A stretch of DNA of 64,000 bases. Source: Chrysomallon squamiferum. Taxonomy: Eukaryota > Mollusca > Gastropoda > Neomphalida > Peltospiridae. Numbering within the stretch: the stretch's first letter is position 1; the number at the start of each line of letters is the position of its first letter. The stretch lies in NCBI GenBank assembly GCA_012295275.1, contig CM022667.1, forward strand, positions 20,118,410 to 20,182,409, in the 5' to 3' direction. Under the pieces are notes generated by a model. The model was not told where the DNA came from. It saw only the letters and a list, made by a program, of their open reading frames with translations, and made no database searches. The translations under genes and the position numbers were made by a program. Below are positions 12,104-25,275 of this stretch, piece after piece.

Positions 12104-13847
12104 ATGGCAGCCTCCTTATTTTATCGGAAAGTCGGTGTTTTAAGTAAAAATATAGCACAAAGCAACATTTTGCATACGCATAAGGTAAGTCAGTTACCTT
12201 CTTTATGTCAATTTTTGTAAGCAAACGTCCAGCTGATATCTGACATAATATTTATTATAAAAGGAAACTTGAAAGAACTTATCTTACGATTATTTTATTA
12301 TTTATTTGCACAGACCGGTAGCATTTCCTTGTTAGTTGTTTGTAATTTTATAGAGAAATAAAAGCATTATTACTTATGTTGCAGTATTTTGACTATTTCT
12401 GCATTATTTATCGTATTTGAATGTAGTTAATATTATGTTGCACTTTGGAAAGAGCAAATGAGGTCAAGGATATTTTCATTGCCATCCGATACATGAGTTG
12501 TAACCTAATTCAGTAATTCACTAATTGTCTTTTTTTAAACAACAGCTTTTGGAACATGCTTTTTATGTGTAAACATAATTTCCTTTTTAGAGATTTCAAA
12601 AATTTAATGAATTATTTTTGTAATTTGACTGAAATAACCATAAAGAAATGTAACTGAATAATATTCAAAGGTCAATTGTATTCTTTTTATATCATATAAT
12701 TTTTTGTGAGAGAATAGTATTGTGATATACACAGTGAATTTATAGAATGTCAATTCTTATCTATCTTTTTATTTTAATTAATTTTATAATTGCAGTTTAC
12801 AAGTTTAAGACATATCAAATGTTTATGCAGTATTCGTATCGCATGGAAAGAGCAACATGTCTTTGTGCGTGCCTTGTCGACCACAGCAGAATCTTCCCAT
12901 GACACTAGTAAAACTGCAACAGTCCATCCAGTAAAAGAATTACCAAGTGAAGAAGACTTGTACAAGTAAAATATAAATTTAATTTAAACCTAAAATGAAA
13001 AATAATTTGTATTTAATATTTAACTTTAATCATTACTACCATGAAGCTAACTGTAAATGGCAGTATCTGGCATTATCATTCTTTTTAATCTGCAAAGAAA
13101 CAACTATATCAGTACAAACACTGGTAGATTTGTAATTCAGAAACTTTAACATGATAATAAGAATTGATTATTAATACAAAGTTTGTGGTACAGTCTATTA
13201 ATATTACATGTATGTAAAATAAGTTTTCACATTTCATGAAAGAATAACAGATATGACAGCCACAGGGCCTACAATATCACTGAAAGATGAATTATTTTTT
13301 TTTGAATGAGTTTGTTGGGATAATATTTTTAAATCTTTGCTAAAAGTAAAAGTAAAAAAATGAATTAAAATATTTTAGGTTTTTTTTTAATTCAGAGAGC
13401 GTTACATCCCTATAACAAGAAAGTCTATAATTCGTCATCTCCTGCAGGATGAAAGTTTGCTTACAGAAAAAGAAAAGAAAATATTTGATGACTTCGCTTT
13501 AGCCTTAGATTCTGCTATTGTCAGCAAATATCATGGAATACTTCAGGAACTTAAGGTACTTCCATTTCAGAGATTTAGTCTCCACAAATCATTGATTATA
13601 AATTTGTTTTAAGAATTTAATGTGTACATGTTGAATCTTTTTTCCTTCTATATGTTAATTTTAATTTATTATGGAATTCTGTAATTTTTAAATGTGAGAA
13701 GTATATAAGTCATTTTTTAACATTATTGCTGTGTGGTTACAGTAGTTGGTATATTCCTGTCTAGGAGAAAATGTATAAAAACATACCTGTTCTTAGAAAT
13801 CAGGAGAAATACACACACACACACAGACACAGACACACACACATACA

Positions 13848-13907
<60 letters not shown>

Positions 13908-13927
13908 CACACAGACACACACACGCA

Positions 13928-13979
<52 letters not shown>

Positions 13980-16580
13980 GCACTTAACTGAGTGTTGGGT
14001 GAGAACAAAATTTAGGAATGATTTCCAATTTAAATACTAAATCTATCACAAATAATATAAAATTTTATTTAAATCTGAGATAATTAGATAAACACAACAT
14101 ACTCCTGTCATTTTGTCAACACTGGATTTTTATTTCAGGATTAATTATTATAATGAATTCAGTGTAGGCATAACACCAGCGATCACAGTTGATTTATCAC
14201 CATCTGGTAATATCCCTGAAAAAAAAAAATCAGTTATGTAAATATGTAATTATTGTTTTATAAATGCATCTTAACCATATTTTGTCTTACAAGTTTCAAA
14301 ACAAATGTATGAAAAAAAGATCTTGAAATAATTAAGTAAAGAAAATATATAAAAAAAAGACCTGGTAATAATAAAAAAAAAAACCAGAAAGAAAGAAACT
14401 ATCAAATACAGCAAACCAGTACTGAATAATACAATATTCGTTTATACCCCCCAGTATAATGTAGGTGTCAGGTGCAAGTTATTCCCCCATAATAAGCAGT
14501 CCAGGGTTAAGCTTAAACTTTACATCTGTATATTTTAAAAATGTGTGTACATATATATTTTATTTCTTTTAGATAATGTTTGACCCAATCAACCCAGACA
14601 AGGATACAATTCAGACAAGACAGCTGAGTCGCCAGGAACGACTTGACAATGAGTTCTGGGTGTTGAAGGGTTTAGAAGATGTCATGCAGAAAGCTAATTT
14701 CCACGAGTTGTCGTCTGCAACAGTCACTTGTGCCCTGAAAGAGCATTCTTCTAGAGAGGGTGTCCGAGTGAGTTCAGACATTTCTTAGGTGTTGAGTACA
14801 TTCTTACACGTTTCAAAACATAAACATTAAGTATTCTAAAGTGGTCAGTGTTAATTTAGGAAACACTTTCAATAATATTTTAGGATTCTGATTTATAGTG
14901 ATTATTAAAAAAATGCCTTTTTAGTTATCTGATATTTGAAAAAAAAAATATTTAAAAAAAACAAACATTTCCACAACTGAAAATTTTAAATATATGTCTC
15001 TGTTTTTAACATCAAAAATTTGGTTTATTACTAGTATTAAATGAATAAATGTTTTCATATTATTTTTTACAGGTTAGTGTTAATCCAAGCAAATATGACA
15101 TTTTGCGATTTTGGGTTTTGGGAAAAGAAACACCAGATCATGTACCTACACTTATGGAGAAGATACAGTATAAAATAACAAAAAAGTTGCCACCAAAACC
15201 TATACAGTACTACAAGAGAGTCGTTGTAGCTCTTCGGCTAAAAAAAGACGCCAAACTTATGTTAAAGGCATTTAAAGAGATTCCAGTGAACAGTCTTGAA
15301 ATGCTTTTACCAGATGGGACTATTGCCATGGGCCCCTTGGATAAAGGAATTGTGATGACGTCAGTTTTCATAGCCTCTGTTGGCGTGGTATCGAAGCTTG
15401 TATCTATTTTAGCTGGTCACCATGTTGACTGGGTGCTGGTTGTGACAGCAGTAACAGGTCTGATAGGAATAAGAGCTTGGACTGTTTATAAAAACCGACG
15501 AAATTCCTACCTCGTTGACGTATTGCGGACATTGTATTTCAAAAACATTGCCAACAATCGAGGTTTGCTGACTTTGCTTGTAGACAGAGCAGAAGATGAG
15601 AGTTTGAAAGAGGCTCTCTTGGTGTACATTTTTCTGCTAACCAACAGACCACCATCAGCTAGACAGTCAACAAGCAGCCCTACATCTGAATTAGGTATTT
15701 TATTGCTTCAAGTTTAAAACCTACATAATTTACTAAATGTGTTTTTAACCATTTAAATCAGCATTTCTGTGATTAATTCTTCTAAACTGAAAATATTATT
15801 TAAGATATAATATAATATTTTCATTTAAAAAAAAAAATCAAAGTATAAATCAAGAACTTTAACTTACTAAATCAACATTACCGTTATTAATTATTATAAA
15901 CTCAACATACTGTAATTAAATATGATTACTTCTACTCAGAAAATTAAAAATGTTTGTTACAACTACAAAATACAGCAATACTATCCATGAATTGTGTTTT
16001 AAAAATAACAATAGTTCTAAACAGTAAAAGATGTTTAAAAAAAAATAAAAAAAAGCAGTTGGTTTGCTTTGTTATTTTTAAACATTTCTAATAACTGGGC
16101 GTTAGAAAGTAACACTATACACATAGGAATCTGTATGTATCACAGCTCTCAAACTTGGTGTTTATCTTGCAGTTTGTAAAACCATAAAAATATATTATTA
16201 TTTGCTTATTTGTTACATTTTTTTTGTTGTTAAATTCTGGTTTTAATTTTAAATTTTTAAAAGGTGGTTTGACATCTCTTCAGCTTGAGAAAGCGATTGA
16301 AGACTTTCTTCATAAAAAGAGTGGAGTGCGTGTTGACGTTGATGTCTCGGAGGCTGTTCAGATTCTGCAGGGTTTCGCTCTCCTCAGTGAGAAAAATGAC
16401 AAACTCTTTGTTTTGCCTCTCGAAGCTGCCATGCGAATTCTTCCTCAGCAGCCTCAGTCAGTGATTGTCAGGGCCCGGGAAACTGACATTGCTGATGGAT
16501 ATGACAGAGACGAGTATTTGGAAACTGAGGACGAGTACAAAGACGAGGAGGAAAAGTCTAGAAAATATGGCTGGTTTTGA
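12104..16580 (+). CDS. TMEM143: TMEM143-like DUF3754 membrane protein, probably mitochondrial
   Basis: Six coding exons: 12104-12184, 12796-12965, 13396-13555, 14573-14767, 15073-15694, 16264-16580 (TGA), giving 514 residues in one frame. The first ~60 residues are rich in Arg/Lys/Ser with almost no acids, like a mitochondrial presequence. Then come an ERYIPITRKSIIRHLL block (about 85-100), FWVLG and a KxLPPKPI(Q)YYKR stretch in the fifth exon, two adjacent hydrophobic helices (about 294-316 and 321-341) typical of the DUF3754 family, an RNNSYL-like and LYFKN(I)ANN block, and an acidic C-terminus ending KYGWF. The order fits TMEM143, whose molecular function is not established. The start is the first ATG after the shared promoter and begins MAASLFYRK. 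Identification rests on remembered family features, so the symbol is less certain than the domain. Confidence 0.88.
13811..13975 (+). repeat. CA compound microsatellite (165 bp)
   Basis: CA units with CAGACA, CACCACA and CACGCACAAA interruptions, in TMEM143 intron 3. The long reading frames across it on both strands are repeat artefacts. Confidence 0.95.
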
Positions 16581-17760
16581 TAACAGGAAGCCATAAACAT
16601 GCATGTTTTGTGTGACTGATTTAGACTTCAAGTGTATATTTCCAAAGCAGACCAAGATTTTCACATGTAAATTTAAAAACAGAGTTTTGTTTAAATTGTA
16701 GCGCACAGTTATTGTGGAAAATTAAAAATGTTTTTTTGTAAGCAGGATCCACTTCAGTGTGAATCATTACAAATTCTTGATGTGCTTGATCAGAACTGTG
16801 TTTCAGTAACTATCTAATATATCAAAATTTGCAGCTTGGAAAAAGTAAATGCTTTGGCTGTGGTAAAAAAGGAGAAATATATTTTTTTGTAATTGCCTTT
16901 TTTGATATTTTTGTTTACTTCACTGATCTAGCACTTAGAAATTTCATCCCTGTGAAACATATTTATTATAATCATGTCCTATAAAATTTATTTACTCCAT
17001 AAATCTTTTTGATGCTGTTTTTGTACAGAATTATACACCACTTAAAGGACATGTATTAAAAGAAGTTATGTCAGTAAATATCTGTTAGAAATAATGTTAT
17101 TGCTTTTTTTGAAAATTAATTTGTATAGTTTTACACTTCGTTAAAAATTATTTTGACATTTACTCATAGAAGTTTTGTTTTACTGAACAGACTGTTACCA
17201 GTTTAATTTTGTGCCAGTTTAAAAGAAGTCTGTTGTTAGAAATAATGTTGTGATTTAGTTTTTTTTCTTGAAAATTAATTTCTATAGTTCAACGCTTTAT
17301 GAAAAAGTAGTACAACATTTACTCATAGAAGACTTGTTTTACTGAATAGACCACATCATGTTACAATCAGTTGTCATAACAGAGCTGCAAGTTCTACATT
17401 CCAGAATAAAACCCAACTATGCAATATCTTTATTTTGCATCAGTAAATGTTACAGTCTGGTCAAATTTCTGTTTAGACTCCGAAATTTCATAACTTATAA
17501 AAAAACAAGGATAGACAGACACACACCTATCTTTTTTTCTTTTTTTTTTTCTAATTATAAGAAATTGATAGACTTCCGTTGGTGATGTTATTTAAATTGT
17601 ATTTTACATGAGTATGCAGACAATGATGTTTGAGATGGTGGATTTTGATAAATCATATTTTGTTTAGAAATTTACAATAAAATTATTGCTTTGCTTTAAA
17701 CTGAATTACTGGTAATAACAGTTCAGTGTTTATATGTATTTGCATCATGTAAATAAACAG
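16581..17760 (+). other. TMEM143: TMEM143 3' UTR with an internal duplication
   Basis: Non-coding sequence after the stop. Poly(A) hexamers AATAAA are at 17676-17681 and 17752-17757, so a 3' UTR of about 1.1-1.2 kb is plausible. It contains two diverged direct copies of a ~130-bp segment (17059-17191 and 17221-17350). Confidence 0.5.
17059..17350 (+). repeat. Tandem direct duplication (~130 bp, 2 copies)
   Basis: Copy one spans 17059-17191 and copy two 17221-17350. Shared blocks in the same order: AAAAGAAGT, GTTAGAAATAATGTT, GAAAATTAATTT, TATAGTT, ACATTTACTCATAGAAG, TTGTTTTACTGAA and TAGA/CAGA ends. The middles have diverged with small indels, indicating an old local duplication. Confidence 0.8.
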
Positions 17761-20163
17761 AGCAATTGAATAGCTGTTACAATTCAATAGGTCTCGCTTT
17801 GATTTTTATTATTTCATTATGTGAATTTGCTTTTCTCTTCTCTTTTCTGTTTGTCAAAACCTGTGATATCTTCTTTGAGGAGGAGGCAGCAGATAAAAAT
17901 TCTTTCCCATGCTACTGTATTTTAAAAAAATATATATTTTGCATGAAATATCACTTCTGAACATTTCAAAAACTACTAGCAATGTGACATACAATGCATT
18001 TTTCTCTACAAACAACTTCATGATTACGAATGCACTAATGCTTAATATTCATTTGATGATTGTAATGGTGATCTATGATTTGGTATTAGATAATATTGTA
18101 ACAACACGTGAATTAAAAACAAGTCTGTTCAAGATGATCAGTTTTATTTATATATTTTTCTACACTGCAATGCTTTATTGCCAGTGAGTAGCACATGTAT
18201 GTGAGCCTATTGTTATATATAATGTGTGTAATAACTAAAAATGAACAATTTATGGAATGCTACACGGTAACGACTCATCAACCAGCAAATAACATAGTTT
18301 GATTAATGCATTATGAATGTGCAAATGAAATATAATCACAGATTTGTAATACAGTAACTTTTCTAACTGAAAACAATATACATTTCAGTCTGTTCATGAT
18401 TAAGTATGTAAGACTATTTACAGGAATAAGCAGTTAAGTTGTGCAGAAACTGAAATGATGTGTTTTTACAGCTAATGCCAGGTAACAACACATTTGTAAA
18501 TAAGACAATGAATATAATCACAGTCCAGAGAATGCTTATCTGAGTATACTGATCTTTTGTGTGTAACAAATATTCAAACATTTCAAATAACAAATTCTAC
18601 ACGTGCAATGCATTTTATACATGAAACAACATAAGAAAAAGTTTTGTTTCAGTAATTCTGTGCACTTTAATAAAATCCTTTCAAATGTCCTTCTTTTGAA
18701 CATTTTCCATATCAGCTATACATCATCTGAGTTTTCATAAATTATCATTTAAATTTATTCTGTTTTATTTCAAACATAACAAATTAAATGGATATGGGAA
18801 ATTTTCTACAATTACATGTGTCTGGCCCAACAAACACTACACATTAAAGATTCAGTTTCTTTCACATTTAAACACCAAAATAACGTGAAAGACTAATATT
18901 TCTCAAAATAATGATTTCCAAACAACTAGCTTTAGTACATATTTCAATATACCAAACTTAAAGAAGTTAAATTATGAAATATCTATGACAATAAATAAAA
19001 CACTATGTACAATACATGGTTTTATATCTGAAATTATCTTGATATCTATATATTTACCATATTTAACCATAATGTGTGTTTAATTTTGTGAAAAGATGAG
19101 GCAAGAATAATAAAACTCTTGATGTAAGACTGTTATTGAGAATTGTTTTTTACCATGAAATGCTAACTAACAAGTGAATTATCTCAACAATACCATGTTC
19201 TCCTAGCCTAACACATTTTTATTATATGTAGATACATTCCAGCACAGACCGCTACATACAAACATACATACATACAAACATACATACACACAAACACATA
19301 CGTACACACAACAACTACATTCTAAACATTTAAAGAAGAAAAAAAAATCTTATAAGTTGTCCTTAAATTGCAGGTTGTTCACAGTTCATGAAACATTATG
19401 TCTATAATTTTCAACACAAAACATAACTTGCATATGATTAATGATAACAATGAACAAGTTTCCTTACTGAAAAGGCTAAAGATTATCACAGATAACACAT
19501 AAAACAAACATCATTCAGCTGACAACAAATGAAGCTGATAATTTTTTTAATTTTTACATTTTCAAAAACTTTATCCATGGAAATTTTTTATTCCCATCAA
19601 TTCTTTCATGCATATTTATTGACAAAAATCAGAAGTTATAAAGTAATTATTTTTTTAAATTTAATTTTATCATCCATATAATTGTTATTTCTTTATGGTG
19701 TTATATTTTTTCAAAATTAAAAATGATTGTGTCAGAGACTATCTTAACCTTGTACTTTTCTTGTACTCGTGTACAACAGGCTGAATGAGACAAAACTCAA
19801 CTTGATAGAGTAATGTTTGAAATAGCTTTTTTCATTAATCCGTTTCCATTAAAACATTTGTCACCCTTCACTTCATTTATCTTAGTGACAACATATTTTT
19901 CAAGTGAAATAATTTATTAACAGGTTATTCAATTTTTTATTTTACATGGAACATTTTCTGGATATTAGAGATGAAACAAATTAGTGCCACTATAATAATG
20001 AGCTCTAAAGATCATGCATGACTGCACTAAATTTATTTACAACACTGTATTTCCTCACTAATACTGTGCTAGGCTAACTTTTTTTTTCAAAAATTCAAAA
20101 CAACCTTTCATTAATTAATTACTTTTGGTATCAGTAAATAGGTTTGGCTTCATTCCAGTTATT
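17761..20163. other. Spacer between TMEM143 and KIAA0513, including the KIAA0513 3' UTR
   Basis: The two genes converge here. I recognise no exon, RNA gene or transposon. A small run of CATA/CAAA tetranucleotides occurs at about 19256-19310. The minus-strand 3' UTR of KIAA0513 must begin at 20163 and run leftwards, but its end is not evident. Confidence 0.55.
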
Positions 20164-23100
20164 TCATGGTTCCTTGTATTTGTCGATGTTGTTCCTCAAC
20201 ATAAGAATTTGTTCTACAAACACAAAATGGTTAGTTTTAATTACAAGCTATCAAGCCAATAAAAAAAAAAGTAATATACAGCCTTTAATCAGTAATTTAA
20301 TACAATAATTAATCACATATGTTCATGCACACATCAGTTTATTTTTACATTCACAGTACAACCAAAATCCATTCATACATTCATTATACAACCACATAGC
20401 ATTTTTACATCCATGAAAGAACCATAATCCATTTTTATATTCATATCTGTCCATTTTTACATTTATGATGCAATCACAATTTTTTTTTATATTCCTAATA
20501 CAACTGCATCTATTTTTACATTCTTTGTACAACAACAATATATTTTACATTGATCCTTACATTTAGTCTATTTATAATCCTTCAAGCAAAATCAAATTGT
20601 ACATTAGCATTATGCAACCATCAATTTGTTTTTGTGTATCCATGAAAATATATAAATAAAAGTGATCTTTTATATATCTGAATCAAAGACCATGCTTTTT
20701 TTTTATTAACACTGTTAACTGTAGAGTTAAATAAAAGACATACCATCACTCAGGTTGGCAATTGTTGCTTGTTTTCTGAGAAACTCCAGACACAATTCAC
20801 GACTCAGTCCAAATGCTCTCATGTTGCAGGTAAATGTTCTGTGAACACAAAAGTAAATGAAATTAATCAATTAACAAAAAAAAAACTCAACTAAATAGAG
20901 CACAGTAAACATTCCCAGGTTTTATTGATTTGTGTGGGTGATTGATTGGTTTTGAATTGATTGATTCAAGTAATGCCAAAACAATTAAAATATACTGAGT
21001 ACAGTTGGTTGGAACATTTTTTTTTCTTTTAGATTTAAGATTCCATTTGGCATGTCCAAAAAAAAAAAAAAAAAAAAAAAATAATAATAATAAATAAAAC
21101 TGATGTTGATGAAATTAGAAATAAATAATCTATAAGTATAAAAACAAAACAAGAACAACACATGTTTAAGAGAAGGTTGATTGTGAATTATAGGAAGCTA
21201 ATTTCTAACAAAACAAAAAAAAGATCAGTCATAGTGTGCTCACAAGGCTATTGTCAGTTCCAAGTAAAATTTCTGTCAAAATTCATTCTCTGTGACAGGA
21301 CATTTATTTTTAATCAGTTGGAACAACAGGCTTCCTTTCTGACTGTCATAATTTAAAAAATAACTGGATGTCATAAACCATTTCCACAAAAAAATATTAT
21401 ATATTTCTTTCACATTTCTGACATATTTATAACCTAAACAGGGCTTAATCTATCGGTAAAAGAATTTACTGAAAACAGGTTAAGACTTTCCAAAAACAAC
21501 ATAAAACTTATATAATATATAATAAGCAGCAGTGGACTTTCACTAGATTAAGATGTCAAATGCTAATAATTATTAGTATAAATATGAACTGAGGTGATGT
21601 TCAAAAATATTCTCTGCTCATTTCTTTAAATCTTGTGTATTAACAAACTGATCAAATTAATTGGATAGTGAGAAAATAACTGGATAATAAAACAAAACTA
21701 TATTACATAATTATGTAAGCTTCTTCACAGTTTTCTTGTAACATTATTAATGTTGACATCGCAAACTTGTTACATTTCAAATTGCTTATTATTGTGTGTT
21801 ATTTTTGTTCCATAAGAAGGAATTAACAAATTCTAATGAAGCAATTTGTTTTTTCGTGTTTTTTCTGATTTTAAGTCTACCTACTTACCATGTATAGAAA
21901 AATTTGATTTAAAAAAAATTGATAATGTATATGGTAATTCTGTTTTTATGTAATTTTATGTTTGTTTTGCAGTCTTTTGTGAGGGAATATTTATTGATTT
22001 ATTATTATTATTATTTTTTTATATGATAAAACTAATTAACATTGTAATTATTATATTTTTTTTATGTAATTTTATGTTTGTTTTAATAAAATAAGTCTTT
22101 TTATAACATGAATAAAAGGGAATATTTATTGAACTACAGTTATAACATGAATGTAAGAATGAACTACAGTTATAAAGATGAATGAACTAAGTTATAAGAT
22201 GAATATAAGAATGAACTGTAAGATTAGAATGAACTAGTTATAAGATGAATGTAAGAATGAACTACAGTTATAAGATGAATGTTATAAGATGAATGTAAGA
22301 ATGAACTACAGTTATAAGATGAATGTAAGAATGAACTACAGTTATAAGATGAATGTAAGAATGAACTACAGTTATAAGATGAATATAAGAATGAACTACA
22401 GTTATAAGATGAATGTAAGAATGAACTGCAGTTATAAGATGAATGTAAGAATGAACTACAGTTATAAGATGAATGTAAGAATGAACTGTAGTTATAAGAT
22501 GAATGTAAGAATGAACTGTAGTTATAAGATGAATGTAAGAATGAACTGTAGTTATAACATGAATGTAAGAATGAACTGTAGTTATAAGATGAATGTAAGA
22601 ATGAACTACAGTTATAAGATGAATGTAAGAATGAACTACAGTTATAAGATGAATGTAAGAATGAACTACAGTTATAAGATGAATGTAAGAATGAACTACA
22701 GTTATAAGATGAATGTAAGAATGAACTACAGTTATAAGATGAATGTAAGAAATGTAAGAATGAACTACAGTTATAAGATGAATGTAAGAATGAACTGTAG
22801 TTATAAGATGAATGTAAGAATGAACTGTAGTAAGATGAATAAGAATGAATGATGAATGAAGAATGAACTGTAGTTATAAGATGAATGTAAGAATGAACTG
22901 TAGTTATAAGATGAATGTAAGAATGAACTGTAGTTATAAGATGAATGTAAGAATGAACTGCAGTTATAACATGAATGTAACAATGAACTGTAGTTATAAG
23001 ATGAATGTAAGAATGAACTGTAGTTATAAGATGAATGTAAGAATGGACTGTGGTTATAAGATGAATGTAAGAATGGACTGTGTCTATCTCATGTAAGATG

Positions 23101-25216
23101 AAAATCCTTATAAGATGAATGTAAGAATGAACTTGTCATGATGAATGTAAGAATGAACTGTGGTTATAAGATGAATGTAAGAATGGACTGTGGTTATAAG
23201 ATGAATGTAAGAATGGACTGGTTATAAGATGAATGTAGGAATGGACTGTAGTTATAAGATGAATGTAAGAATGGACTGTGTCTATCTCATGTGAAATCCT
23301 GCTCACAGTAATTGTCATGCACAGTGAGACTGTTACAAAATTCACATTTTCTAATCGTATTACTCTACTGTAATTCAGTCTGTAGTCAGATTTTGTAATC
23401 ATCTGCGAACCTCACAAACACAATTAATGGCTGCCAGGATGAAATTAAAGAAACATTCTCACAGAAGAAAGATATCTCATTTTGAAAATTCAGTATTCAA
23501 AGTTGTAGCATTACAATAGATATTAGTACATCAAATCAGAGATGTATGAAAGTTTATAACCCAATTTATGTATCAACTGTCATTTTAGAACATAATTTGG
23601 GTTCCTTTGTTTTCTTCTCTTTTCTGTCTCTCTGTTGTTTTTGTTGTTCTTTTTTTTCAAGCTTCAAATTATTACAGTAAAGCCAAATTCAAATAATAAG
23701 CATTCACTAACTGATGGATATAATGTGCAACAACAACAAAAAAATATATATTATTTTTTTATTCAACAATTTAATTTTCAAATTAATGCACAGTAAAATA
23801 ATAATAAAAAATAAATAAAAAAGATTAATATTAGTAATATTCTGTAATGATAATTTAGTCTGGTTTCTACTGCTGTGTTCTGAACTAAAATTACTTGTAA
23901 TAACAGTACTTACCCCAGCTGACCAAATGTGATATTCTCCTGAAAATGTCTATCATCTGTTCTTGCATCATTCCCAGCATCACTGAAATATTTTTGTATT
24001 GTAAATTAAAAATAAATATTTTCTGACATCTTCCATCAGCATATTACTAACAGCCATTTTTATTTCAATATTCATAAATGAAATATAATATACTATATTG
24101 AAAATTTACACAGACAGACACACACACACACACAAATATAAATATTAATGTCTAAATGAAAAGCTATACAGTATTAACATATTTTGAAACAAAAGATGGT
24201 GTTTTTCTATTAACATTTAAACTCTACAATTAAGGAAATGACTGTCTGGAAATGTTTGTTTTTTTGTTTGTTTTTTTAAATATAATTCCTAATCTGAAAT
24301 TTAAAAAATATTACTTAAAATCTGAATAAAAAGTCTGTACAAAAATTTAAACATGTCTCTTTCCATGGCATTTTAGTAGTACATAATAACAGCAAAATAC
24401 CATTAGTATTAATTAGGGCTAATTTTATTGCTAATTAAAAAATGAAAAAAACATAAAAATAAATAAAAGCATGGTTAGACCAGTCTGAAATTTATTAATG
24501 AAAAGATATTTGCTTAAACAAAATATTACTGTTTTTAAAATTTATTTTCTTTGACTGATCAACATGGATGTAATTATGAACGTCAAATGCAGTAGCCATT
24601 TTGAACTGATGCCTCACTTGCAGAGACTGAGAAATCTGATAACTGTCATATCTGAGACAGATGAATCCAGTGTCACCATTTTTATTGTGAACTGTCAAAA
24701 CAGTGTGCAGTTAGATTACAAATGTCTGACAGTGTTTACAAAGGGCTTATACAAACACATATGCCAGCTTTTCAAGAGAAAAAAAAATGGAACTGAAATA
24801 AGTAAAAAAAATGAAATTTTATTTTTTTAAATTTTATTTTAAGAAACAAGCTTTGAAAATAACAAAAAAACATCAAAACGATTTAAAATCTTCTGCTTTC
24901 TATTAATTTTTAATTTTTATTATTATTTATATTTTTAACTGGAGACTAATTTATTACGTGGAAAGTTCTGTCTATCAGTCTAGTAACCTAATAAAGCTAA
25001 TCCAGCATGTATTGATCTGACATCATTTTTAATAAATCTGATACTTAATCTTTTCTGTCACCTCTCAGATTCTTTTCTTCTTTTAAAAACAAAAAATAAA
25101 GGTTTATAATTCTGTTTGGGTTCTGAGTTAATTCAGTCATTTACTGAATCAGTCATAATAAAAGTAAGAAAAGAGATTTATTTAGCTATTATTTCTTTCA
25201 TAATTATGTATATCTG

Positions 25217-25275
<59 letters not shown>

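Noticed and set aside
13723-14040. Open frames over CA repeats (also near 6537-6767, 28308-28625 and 33855-34097)
   Set aside because: Threonine/histidine or cysteine/valine repeats are the automatic translation of CA/TG microsatellites.
22289-23096. Long repetitive open frames encoding a ten-residue MNVRMNxSYK repeat
   Set aside because: They arise from a 30-bp minisatellite whose period is a multiple of three. They lie in an intron and antisense to KIAA0513, and the opposite strand is equally open. No splice or start context supports translation.
22131-23293. CRISPR-like array
   Set aside because: Units are directly adjacent 30-mers without unique spacers, in a eukaryotic intron; it is a minisatellite.
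24495-24830. Overlapping ORFs of 67 and 88 codons on opposite strands
   Set aside because: No recognisable domain and no splice context; located inside KIAA0513 intron 5.
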